DNA from: WYEG01 sp049414625
GTDB lineage: Bacteria > Desulfobacterota > Thermodesulfobacteria > Thermodesulfobacteriales > Thermodesulfobacteriaceae
Assembly (NCBI GenBank): GCA_049414625.1
Contig: JBMSAU010000100.1
Span: 1 to 7,556 of the forward strand
DNA: 7,556 bases
Reading direction: 5' to 3'
Shown: positions 1-5,642 of the stretch, one piece after another
How positions within the stretch are numbered: position 1 is the first letter of the stretch
Layout: each line of letters opens with the position of its first letter
The notes under the pieces: model-generated
The model's input: only the letters and a program-made list of their open reading frames with translations
What the model was told of the DNA's origin: nothing
Database searches by the model: none
Program-made: the position numbers and the translations under genes

Positions 1-1
1 A

Positions 2-169
2 AAAGACTTAGAGCCATGGGGAATATATATAGGAAATAGAAAGGTTGGAGAGAGAGATAGGGATGGTATACTGAAAAATTATGAAGATTTTTTAAACACT
101 CCAGAAGAAGATAGGATTGGAAATCTTTTTAAAATTTTCAGAAAAGGAGCATACTATGAGTCAGTATAA
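2..169 (+). CDS. 3' end of an unidentified protein (5' end outside window)
   Basis: This is an open frame of 55 codons that enters from the left edge and ends at TAA 167-169. The other two + frames are closed by early stops. The visible C-terminus begins KDLEPWGIYIGN and ends FRKGAYYESV. It is hydrophilic and charged, with no membrane segment, and I do not recognise the family. Its last 14 bases overlap the start of the glycosyltransferase that follows, in another frame. That overlap is the same tight coupling seen through the rest of the operon and is the main reason to believe it is coding. Given the context, an enzyme of glycan synthesis or modification is likely, but this is inference only. 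The region is AT-rich, so a chance open frame is not fully excluded. Confidence 0.6.
   Translation, partial: KDLEPWGIYIGNRKVGERDRDGILKNYEDFLNTPEEDRIGNLFKIFRKGAYYESV
143..149 (+). promoter_or_regulatory. Ribosome binding site of the GT2 gene
   Basis: AAAGGAG lies 6 nt before ATG 156. It decides the start of the glycosyltransferase: the frame is open further upstream to a TTG at 117, but that codon has no comparable site and would add 13 residues that match no GT2 N-terminus. Confidence 0.75.
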
Positions 170-1271
170 ATACGAACCACTGATTTCAATAATTACCGCA
201 ACTTATAATCATGAGAATTATATAGCAGAATGTATAGAGTCTGTGTTGTGTCAAACTTATGAAAACTGGGAAATGATAATATTTGATGACGCTTCTACTG
301 ACAAAACACCTTACATAGTAGAGCAATATGCTAAAAAGGACGGCAGAATTAAATTTATAAGAAACGAAAAAAATAATGGTCCTCTATTTTTTGATATAAC
401 TTTAAACTCAGCCCTTAAAGAGGCTAAAGGTGAATGGATAGGATGGTTAGATGGTGATGATGTTTTTGTCCAGAAATCACTTGAAATAAGGGTAAATGCT
501 TTAAACGAATTGCCAGAAGATAAAAGAAATAATATCTCAATGGTTCACGGACGCTACGGAATGATATGGATGGACAGTAAAAGAATAGACCTATCTATAC
601 CATATTATGAAAATCCAAAGTACTTACCCATTATTAGAAATACTCCGCCTGGCATGGCTCTAATTTGGCTACTTCAAGGGTTCAATTTTATACCACCAGG
701 TACACTTCTGCTGAATAAAGAAAAGCTACTTAAAATTGGTGGTTTTAAACAAATGCCAAGAGAAATAAGAGCTGCCGATTATTGCACATGGGCATTTTTA
801 GCTTTGGAAGGAGAGTGGTTTTATATACCTAAGATCCTATACTTTTGGAGAAGACATACTAATTCTATAACTATGCAATATCACGAAGACATAATGCGAT
901 ATTTTATCCATTTTTCTGAGTATTTTTGGGAGAAGTTCCATAAAGAAATCTTAGATAAGCTGAATTATAAGTATATAGAATTCAAAAGATGTGCTGGTGT
1001 CCAGGCCAAGTTGGAATTAGCAAAACTTGCAATCTTAAAGGGGGATTTTAAAACTTCTGGGCAGCTGTTAAAAGAGATAGCAGAATGTCCATATATTGAA
1101 GAAATATTTCCTGATATATTTAAGAAAAAGTTAAAAGTCGTAAAGCTTGCCCATTCTTTAAGATTGCCATTCATTCTCAAAATTGCATTAGCGTTCAAGC
1201 GAAGAACTACGGAAAAGAAGTATGCAGAATATAAACCTTTCTTTTTTAAGGATTTAAAAGACATTGATTAA
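156..1271 (+). CDS. Family 2 glycosyltransferase (GT-A fold)
   Basis: This 371-residue protein probably transfers a sugar from a nucleotide-sugar donor to a growing lipid-linked glycan at the cytoplasmic face of the membrane. The N-terminus has the GT2 pattern: a first beta strand ISIITATYNHENYI (residues 10-23), then the nucleotide-binding segment IIFDDASTD (41-49, Asp44/Asp45). The DXD-like metal/donor site is WLDGDD (97-102). Further on are NFIPPGTLLLNKEKLLKIGGF-type acceptor-region residues (about 177-197), an AADY acidic motif (Asp208) and YFWRRH (229-234), all usual in this fold. The C-terminal part (about 250-371) is helical and Lys-rich, with no transmembrane segment. The start at ATG 156 is supported by a ribosome binding site and gives a 14-nt overlap with the preceding gene. 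Only 2 nt separate its stop from asnB. The gene is AT-rich (sampled lines 28-35% GC), unlike asnB, which suggests separate acquisition. Donor and acceptor cannot be told from sequence. Confidence 0.9.
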   Translation: MSQYKYEPLISIITATYNHENYIAECIESVLCQTYENWEMIIFDDASTDKTPYIVEQYAKKDGRIKFIRNEKNNGPLFFDITLNSALKEAKGEWIGWLDGDDVFVQKSLEIRVNALNELPEDKRNNISMVHGRYGMIWMDSKRIDLSIPYYENPKYLPIIRNTPPGMALIWLLQGFNFIPPGTLLLNKEKLLKIGGFKQMPREIRAADYCTWAFLALEGEWFYIPKILYFWRRHTNSITMQYHEDIMRYFIHFSEYFWEKFHKEILDKLNYKYIEFKRCAGVQAKLELAKLAILKGDFKTSGQLLKEIAECPYIEEIFPDIFKKKLKVVKLAHSLRLPFILKIALAFKRRTTEKKYAEYKPFFFKDLKDID

Positions 1272-1273
1272 TC

Positions 1274-1591
1274 ATGTGCCGAACAGTAGGCTTCATTGAC
1301 TTTAACTTCAACAACTCTTACTCCCTTGAAGAAACCATTAAACTTATGCGTGATACTCTTATTCATGGCGGACCCGATGATGCGGGGATTTTTATAGATA
1401 AAGACTTTCCCGTAGCTTTGGGACACAGAAGGCTTTCCATTCTTGACCTTTCATCGCTTGGGCATCAACCCATGGAGTTTGAAAACTTGGTGATAACCTA
1501 CAATGGAGAGGTGTATAACTTCAAAGAAATCAGAAAAGAGCTTGAAGAGGAAGGCTATAAATTTATCTCAAACTCAGACACGAAAGTTTGA
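1274..1591 (+). CDS. N-terminal fragment of AsnB: first part of the class II glutaminase domain
   Basis: This 105-residue fragment begins MCRTVGFIDF and so has the N-terminal nucleophile Cys2 of Ntn-type class II glutamine amidotransferases. The glutamine-binding residues known from E. coli AsnB also have counterparts: Arg53 in GHRRLS (50-55), Asn77 and Glu79 in YNGEVYN (76-82), and Asp102 in SDT. The usual MCGI opening is MCRT and the usual HRGPDD is HGGPDD (31-36). I take these as subfamily variants, not damage. The fragment stops directly after SDTKV, where the family would continue through the second half of the Ntn sandwich, so it is unlikely to fold as an active glutaminase by itself. 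Its TGA overlaps a TTG (TTGA) that could restart translation of the synthetase part. Confidence 0.5.
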   Translation: MCRTVGFIDFNFNNSYSLEETIKLMRDTLIHGGPDDAGIFIDKDFPVALGHRRLSILDLSSLGHQPMEFENLVITYNGEVYNFKEIRKELEEEGYKFISNSDTKV

Positions 1592-2997
1592 AAAAAAAGC
1601 TAAACCTCACTGGGCTTTCTCTATACCTAAAATACGGCTACATACCAGCACCCTATTCTATCTTTGAAAATGTCCATAAACTAAAGCCCGGACACTTTTT
1701 AGTCTTAGACCAAAAGGGAAACATTGAGGAATTCCCTTATTGGAAGGTAGAAGATTATTTCCTGAAGGGAAAAGAAGAAAAGGATAAGTGGCTAAAAAGG
1801 TCAGAGGAGGAACTGGCACAGGAACTTGAGGAGATTTTAACGGAGAGCTTCAAGCTTAGGCTTGTTTCTGATGTGCCAGTAGGAATGTTTTTGAGCGGTG
1901 GCATAGACTCTTCCACCGTGTGTGCCCTGCTTTCAAAGGAAGGAATAAAGCTAAAGACCTTTACTATAGGCTTTTATGAAAAGGAATACAACGAGGCGGA
2001 GTATGCAAAAAAAGTGGCGGAGTATTTGGGAACAGAACACACGGAACTTTACTGCACTTCAAAAGAAGCCTTTGAAATAATCCCAAAGCTACCGGAGATT
2101 TACGACGAGCCCTTTGGAGACTCCTCTGCCATTCCTACCTACTTGGTCTCAAGGCTTGCCAGATCTCAGGTAAAGGTCTCTCTCTCTGCGGACGGGGGAG
2201 ATGAACAGTTCTGCGGATACACAATGTATTGGTTGATCAAAGACAGAATAGCCAAGCTGTCTAAAATTCCCTTTTCAAGCCTGCTTGCCAACACCCTTGA
2301 CCTCATCCATCCGGACCTTGCTTTGAAGCTTTACAACGCATTTAAACTAGTTCTGCCAAAATACACCAACTTTAGGGACAAATATGTAAAGCTTAGGAAT
2401 GTGTTGAATGCTAAGGATGTTATGGAACAGTATGATTTAGCCCTTAGCTACTTTTTGGAGGAAGACCTAAAGCCTTTGGGAATAGAGCCGTCGGAAAAGA
2501 AAGACTTAAAAGATTGGGCTTTGGTTAATGGTCTTGACCCACTTGCGTCAATGATGCTACTTGACTTGAAAACTTACCTTCTTGATGATATACTTATTAA
2601 GGTGGATAGGGCAACCATGAGCGTAGCCCTTGAGGGAAGGGAACCTTTTTTAGACCATAGGATAGCAGAATGGACTTCCCAACTTCCGGTGGAGTTCAAG
2701 TATAAAAACTGGGTCAGCAAATATCTGCTAAGAAAGGTTTTGTATAAATACATCCCAAAAGAGCTTGTAGAAAGACCAAAGCAAGGTTTTGGGGTGCCAA
2801 TCTATGAGTGGTTCAAAAAAGAGTTGAGGGAGCTTTATATGGAGTATTTGGACGAGGAAAGAATAAAAAAGGAAAGATTGTTTAACTATATAGAGGTCAA
2901 AAGGCTTTTAGAAGATTTTCTTTCTGACAGAGGAGTAAATCATAACAAGCTTTGGCTATTGTTTGTGTTTGAGATGTGGAGGGAAAGATGGATGTGA
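1588..2997 (+). CDS. C-terminal fragment of AsnB: linker plus ATP-dependent synthetase domain
   Basis: From a possible TTG start (1588) this frame gives 469 residues covering the whole ATP-pyrophosphatase amide-forming domain. That domain activates a carboxylate with ATP and aminates it. Visible motifs are the pyrophosphate loop FLSGGIDSS (101-109), EPFGDSSAIPTY (174-185), DGGDEQFCGY (202-211) and KVDRATMSVALEGREPFLDH (338-357). All look intact, and the C-terminus (ending FEMWRERWM) is normal for the family. So the domain is undamaged and could in principle work as an ammonia-dependent enzyme if expressed. The start is weak: TTG overlaps the stop of the upstream fragment and no clear ribosome binding site precedes it, so translation would rely on reinitiation. 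The codon pattern and higher GC (a sampled line is 55%) match the dehydrogenase gene and not the flanking glycosyltransferase and methyltransferase genes. Confidence 0.6.
   Translation: MKKKLNLTGLSLYLKYGYIPAPYSIFENVHKLKPGHFLVLDQKGNIEEFPYWKVEDYFLKGKEEKDKWLKRSEEELAQELEEILTESFKLRLVSDVPVGMFLSGGIDSSTVCALLSKEGIKLKTFTIGFYEKEYNEAEYAKKVAEYLGTEHTELYCTSKEAFEIIPKLPEIYDEPFGDSSAIPTYLVSRLARSQVKVSLSADGGDEQFCGYTMYWLIKDRIAKLSKIPFSSLLANTLDLIHPDLALKLYNAFKLVLPKYTNFRDKYVKLRNVLNAKDVMEQYDLALSYFLEEDLKPLGIEPSEKKDLKDWALVNGLDPLASMMLLDLKTYLLDDILIKVDRATMSVALEGREPFLDHRIAEWTSQLPVEFKYKNWVSKYLLRKVLYKYIPKELVERPKQGFGVPIYEWFKKELRELYMEYLDEERIKKERLFNYIEVKRLLEDFLSDRGVNHNKLWLLFVFEMWRERWM
2978..2983 (+). promoter_or_regulatory. Ribosome binding site of the methyltransferase gene
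   Basis: GGAGGG inside the last codons of asnB lies 4 nt before ATG 2988 and 10 nt before GTG 2994. It favours ATG 2988 over the upstream in-frame GTG at 2976, which it would follow instead of precede. Confidence 0.6.
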
Positions 2998-3665
2998 TTT
3001 CTGATTATTTTAAAAAGAAGTTTTATTGGATAAAAAAGAAGTTTTATAAGGTAAAAGTTTTGGGTGTATCTAATTTATTTAAGTGCTTTTATTGGAGATT
3101 TAAACTAAAAAATTTGGTTTATCAGAGTGGTTTGACCCCTGATCCATGGTTTATAAGATGGCATATAAAATCCAATATTTACTGCAAACCATATAAATGG
3201 AGAGTTATTGAGGTTGCTAATTCTCTAAATCCTAACTGTGTTATTGAGATCGGTTGCGGACTTGGTGAGATAATAAGCAGAGTTAAGGCGCAATATAGAG
3301 TAGGAATAGATATAGATAAAACTTGTATTTATCTTGCCAATAAGTTAAATAAAGGACCAATATATATAGAAGGAAGTTTTGATAGTGTTTTAGCTTTACA
3401 AGTTAAGGAAATAGATTTGTTAATCATGGTTGGTCTTATACATGGAATTTCTATGGATACACTTAGCTTCCATATTAATCAAATCTTAGACTCTAAAACA
3501 TGCAAGTATATAATAACTGATAGATATAAGGAAGACTATCCAGACCGTGGAGTTGTTCATGATCTTTCAAAATACAATAAAAGAATAAAGCTGATTAATG
3601 TTTATGATGACTATGAAGGTTATAGGGATATAATGCTGTGGAGAGTAGATAACAGTGGCTGTTAA
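2988..3665 (+). CDS. Class I SAM-dependent methyltransferase, small
   Basis: This 225-residue protein has a Rossmann-type SAM-binding core: motif I VIEIGCGLGE (85-94), the acidic strand-2 end VGIDID (105-110), then a strand and turn DLLIMVGLIHGI (143-154) at the usual motif II position. In a glycan locus it may methylate a sugar hydroxyl, but the acceptor is unknown. The first 70 residues are unusual: very basic and aromatic, with a near-perfect seven-residue duplication (KKKFYWI at 9-15, KKKFYKV at 16-22). They could form an amphipathic helix that binds the membrane or another protein. The start at ATG 2988 overlaps the end of asnB by 10 nt, and the 3' end overlaps the deacetylase by 11 nt. 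Base composition is very AT-rich (18% in the first full line, 25-42% later), unlike asnB just upstream. A related function acting on a lipid carrier is possible. Confidence 0.8.
   Translation: MDVISDYFKKKFYWIKKKFYKVKVLGVSNLFKCFYWRFKLKNLVYQSGLTPDPWFIRWHIKSNIYCKPYKWRVIEVANSLNPNCVIEIGCGLGEIISRVKAQYRVGIDIDKTCIYLANKLNKGPIYIEGSFDSVLALQVKEIDLLIMVGLIHGISMDTLSFHINQILDSKTCKYIITDRYKEDYPDRGVVHDLSKYNKRIKLINVYDDYEGYRDIMLWRVDNSGC
3012..3047 (+). repeat. 15-bp tandem direct repeat, 21-nt period
   Basis: AAAAAGAAGTTTTAT occurs exactly at 3012-3026 and again at 3033-3047. The 21-nt offset keeps the reading frame and encodes the doubled heptad KKKFYxx in the methyltransferase N-terminus. It may be an in-frame slippage duplication in AT-rich DNA. 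Confidence 0.85.
3640..3645 (+). promoter_or_regulatory. Ribosome binding site of the deacetylase gene
   Basis: GGAGAG within the methyltransferase coding sequence lies 9 nt before GTG 3655. It supports that GTG, which is directly followed by the conserved first strand of the domain, leaving little room for a later start. Confidence 0.55.
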
Positions 3666-4437
3666 GTATTTAATCAGGCTTGATGATGCATGCCCTACTC
3701 AAAACAGATACAACTGGAATATGATTGAAGATATTCTTGATAAGTATGAGGTAAAACCTATTGTTGCTGTTATTCCTGATTGTAAAGACCCAAGCCTTGC
3801 ATACGACAAACCTATGGAGAACTTTTGGGACATGGTTAAGGATTGGGAAATGAAGGGTTGGACTATAGGAATGCATGGCTATCAACATTTGTATGTTCCC
3901 ATGGATAAAAGAAAATCAATAGTCCCCATACACAATAAAACCGAGTTTGCAGGTCTTCCTTACAAAGTGCAAGAAGAAAAGATCAAAAAAGCTTGGGAGA
4001 TCTTTGTAAATAACGGAATAAAGCCAAAGATTTGGATAGCCCCAAGTCATACTTTTGATCATAATACCCTAAAAGCTTTACTAAATCATACGGAAATCCG
4101 AATAGTTTCCGATGGCTTTGCATTTGACGTATTTAAATATCATGATTTCTTCTTTATTCCACAGCAACTCTGGAAATTTATTAAGCTTCCCTTAGCGTTT
4201 CCTTTCCGTTTGTTTACTATCTGTCTCCATCCTAATACAATGTCTAAAGAGGAAATTTTAGCAGTTGAAAAATGGTTAAAAAATTATAGAGAATTGTTTA
4301 TAGACTTTAACCAACTGGAATTCAAAAACAGGAATTGGTCCATTTTGGAAAAATTTATAAACAATTACATTTGGTTCAACAAGGAAAAATTTAAAGTGCT
4401 AAAGTTAATAATTAAAAAATTTTTTAAGCAAAGATGA
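3655..4437 (+). CDS. DUF2334/NodB-like polysaccharide deacetylase family protein
   Basis: This 260-residue protein belongs to the carbohydrate esterase-4-like superfamily of metal-dependent deacetylases. The family removes N- or O-acetyl groups from sugars. The opening YLIRLDDACP (5-14) holds the Asp pair of motif 1. IVAVIPD (36-42) is the second strand. IGMHGYQH (71-78) carries the metal-binding His74 and His78. IWIAPSHTFD (126-135) matches the RxP/APxHTFD region of DUF2334 proteins. A late His192 in CLHP fits the motif 4 or 5 position. The key metal and base residues are present, so it is probably active. There is no signal peptide or membrane helix, so it likely acts in the cytoplasm on a nucleotide- or lipid-linked sugar, for example on an N-acetyl group of the HexNAc supplied by this pathway (inference). 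It starts at GTG overlapping the methyltransferase by 11 nt, and its TGA overlaps the next ATG (ATGA). It is AT-rich and Lys-rich at its C-terminus. Confidence 0.8.
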   Translation: MAVKYLIRLDDACPTQNRYNWNMIEDILDKYEVKPIVAVIPDCKDPSLAYDKPMENFWDMVKDWEMKGWTIGMHGYQHLYVPMDKRKSIVPIHNKTEFAGLPYKVQEEKIKKAWEIFVNNGIKPKIWIAPSHTFDHNTLKALLNHTEIRIVSDGFAFDVFKYHDFFFIPQQLWKFIKLPLAFPFRLFTICLHPNTMSKEEILAVEKWLKNYRELFIDFNQLEFKNRNWSILEKFINNYIWFNKEKFKVLKLIIKKFFKQR

Positions 4438-5642
4438 GAGATACAAAGCAAATATATTTTTTACTAAATTCTCTCGCTGGTGGCGGAGCAGAGAAGGTAG
4501 CTGTAAGGCTTTCGGAGCATATTCCTATTGCTCAGTTTATACTTGTTGAAAAAGATGTTAAATATCAAGTTAACAAAGAGATTATTTTCCTAAGCGGACA
4601 TTCGATCAAAACCAACTCTATACTTAAAACTTTGTGCATACCATTGTATGCTTATGAACTTTCCAAGAAAGTAGAATATAACTCAGTAATTATCTCTTTT
4701 TTAGAACGTGCTAATTTTGTGAATATAGTTTCTAAATTCTTCAAAAAACATATAGCTATAATATCTGTTCACACAAATCTACATACAAGTCGCACCGGTA
4801 TAAAAAGCTTAAATAATTATTTAGTTAAGGTTCTTTATCCGAAGGCAGATTTAATTATAGCAGTTAGCTACGGAGTGAAGCAAAGCTTAATTAATCACGG
4901 TATAAAGGAAGAAAAAATAAAAGTTATCTACAATCCCTATCCAATAGATGAAATAAGAGAGTTAGCAAAGGAGCCATTAGGAAGCTATGAAGAAATTTTT
5001 AAACATCCCGTTTTAATCACGGCTGGGAGGTTAACAAAACCAAAAGGTCAGTGGTATTTGCTAAGAATTTTTAAGGTTTTAAAAGAAAAACACAAAGATT
5101 TAAAGCTTGTGATTTTAGGAGAGGGAGAGCTAAAGGACTATTTAGTAAAACTTTCTGAAGAGCTTGGACTAAAAACTTATGTTTGGGACAAAGACGAGCT
5201 TTCAGAGAGCTTTGATGTTTATTTCCTGGGCTTTCAAAAGAACCCTTTCAAATTTATTGCAAGGTCTAAGCTTTTTGTCTTTCCTTCTTTGTGGGAAGGC
5301 TTTCCAAACGCCTTGGTGGAAGCTATGGCTTGCGGTGTTTGTGTAGTGTCTTCCGACTGCAGGAGCGGTCCAAGGGAAATTTTGGCACCAAACACGGATT
5401 TTAACTATCAAACCCAAAAGCCAGAGTTTGCAGAGTATGGGGTTTTGATGCCTGTTTTTGATGTAAAATATAAAACTGCAAAGGAACCCTTAGAAGAAAG
5501 GGAAATAATGTGGGTTGAAACTATAGATAAACTACTTGAAGATGAAAGCTTGAGAAAAAACTACTCAGAAAAAGCTAAGCAAAGGGCGGAGGATTTTAGC
5601 ATTGAAAAGATCGTTCAAGAATGGAAGGGGGTCTTAAGATGA
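4434..5642 (+). CDS. Family 4 glycosyltransferase (GT-B fold)
   Basis: This 402-residue retaining glycosyltransferase has two Rossmann-like domains. The N-terminal acceptor domain opens with IYFLLNSLAGGGAEKVA (7-23), the glycine-rich loop typical of GT4. The C-terminal donor domain begins near HPVLITAGRLTKPKGQ (191-206). It holds the strand LVILGEGEL (225-233) and the EX7E motif in PSLWEGFPNALVEAMACG (Glu288 and Glu296), which binds the nucleotide sugar. SSDCRSGPREIL (306-317) follows. It probably adds one sugar of the repeat unit at the inner membrane; the sugar is unknown. Translation is coupled at both ends by ATGA overlaps (4434-4437 with the deacetylase, 5639-5642 with the dehydrogenase), and no strong ribosome binding site precedes 4434. 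The first half is AT-rich (25-35%) while lines near 5281-5400 are about 50% GC, so the gene looks chimeric: variable acceptor domain, more native donor domain. Confidence 0.9.
   Translation: MRDTKQIYFLLNSLAGGGAEKVAVRLSEHIPIAQFILVEKDVKYQVNKEIIFLSGHSIKTNSILKTLCIPLYAYELSKKVEYNSVIISFLERANFVNIVSKFFKKHIAIISVHTNLHTSRTGIKSLNNYLVKVLYPKADLIIAVSYGVKQSLINHGIKEEKIKVIYNPYPIDEIRELAKEPLGSYEEIFKHPVLITAGRLTKPKGQWYLLRIFKVLKEKHKDLKLVILGEGELKDYLVKLSEELGLKTYVWDKDELSESFDVYFLGFQKNPFKFIARSKLFVFPSLWEGFPNALVEAMACGVCVVSSDCRSGPREILAPNTDFNYQTQKPEFAEYGVLMPVFDVKYKTAKEPLEEREIMWVETIDKLLEDESLRKNYSEKAKQRAEDFSIEKIVQEWKGVLR
5625..5631 (+). promoter_or_regulatory. Ribosome binding site of the dehydrogenase gene
   Basis: AAGGGGG lies 7 nt before ATG 5639. 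It selects this start over the in-frame ATG at 5621, which would overlap the preceding gene by 22 nt and has no such site. Confidence 0.7.

Larger units (their letters stand above)
1274..2997 (+). pseudogene. asnB: asnB-type glutamine-dependent amidotransferase, disrupted by internal deletion and frame change
   Basis: Two adjacent open frames together make one asparagine synthase (glutamine-hydrolysing) protein. The N-terminal glutaminase half is in one frame to codon 105 (stop TGA 1589-1591). The linker and synthetase domain continue in the -1 frame from about 1588. The first frame ends at SDTKV, where family members read SDTEV and go on through a stretch of about 65-75 residues holding the GMFAFA, RDR-G-KPLYY and FASE-KAL motifs. 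None of these is present. The second frame resumes at KKLNLTGLSLYLKYGYIPAPYSIF, the segment that follows that stretch. One out-of-frame deletion of about 200 bp would explain both the missing segment and the frame change. An A8 run (1591-1598) sits at the junction, but a homopolymer indel cannot remove 70 codons. The intact protein would have been about 640 residues. No good ribosome binding site precedes ATG 1274 (nearest AAGGA is about 21 nt away), so it is probably translated by coupling to the GT2 gene. Confidence 0.8.

Noticed and set aside
117..155. Upstream TTG start of the GT2 gene at 117
   Set aside because: ATG 156 has AAAGGAG at ideal distance, and the 13 extra residues precede the normal GT2 N-terminus without similarity to it.
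965..1264. Minus-strand open frames inside the + strand genes (965-1264, 3670-3888, 5202-5417, 6241-6441, 6608-6823)
   Set aside because: Each is opposite a gene with clear family motifs, has no recognisable domain, and shows no start context; they are shadows.
1580..1600. Programmed -1 frameshift joining the two asnB frames
   Set aside because: The A8 run lies after the TGA in the upstream frame, and the codons before it (ACG AAA GTT TGA) form no X-XXY-YYZ slippery heptamer. A shift would also not restore the missing ~70 residues.
5621..5638. ATG 5621 as the dehydrogenase start
   Set aside because: The ribosome binding site AAGGGGG lies after it and fits ATG 5639, which also makes the ATGA overlap typical of this operon.
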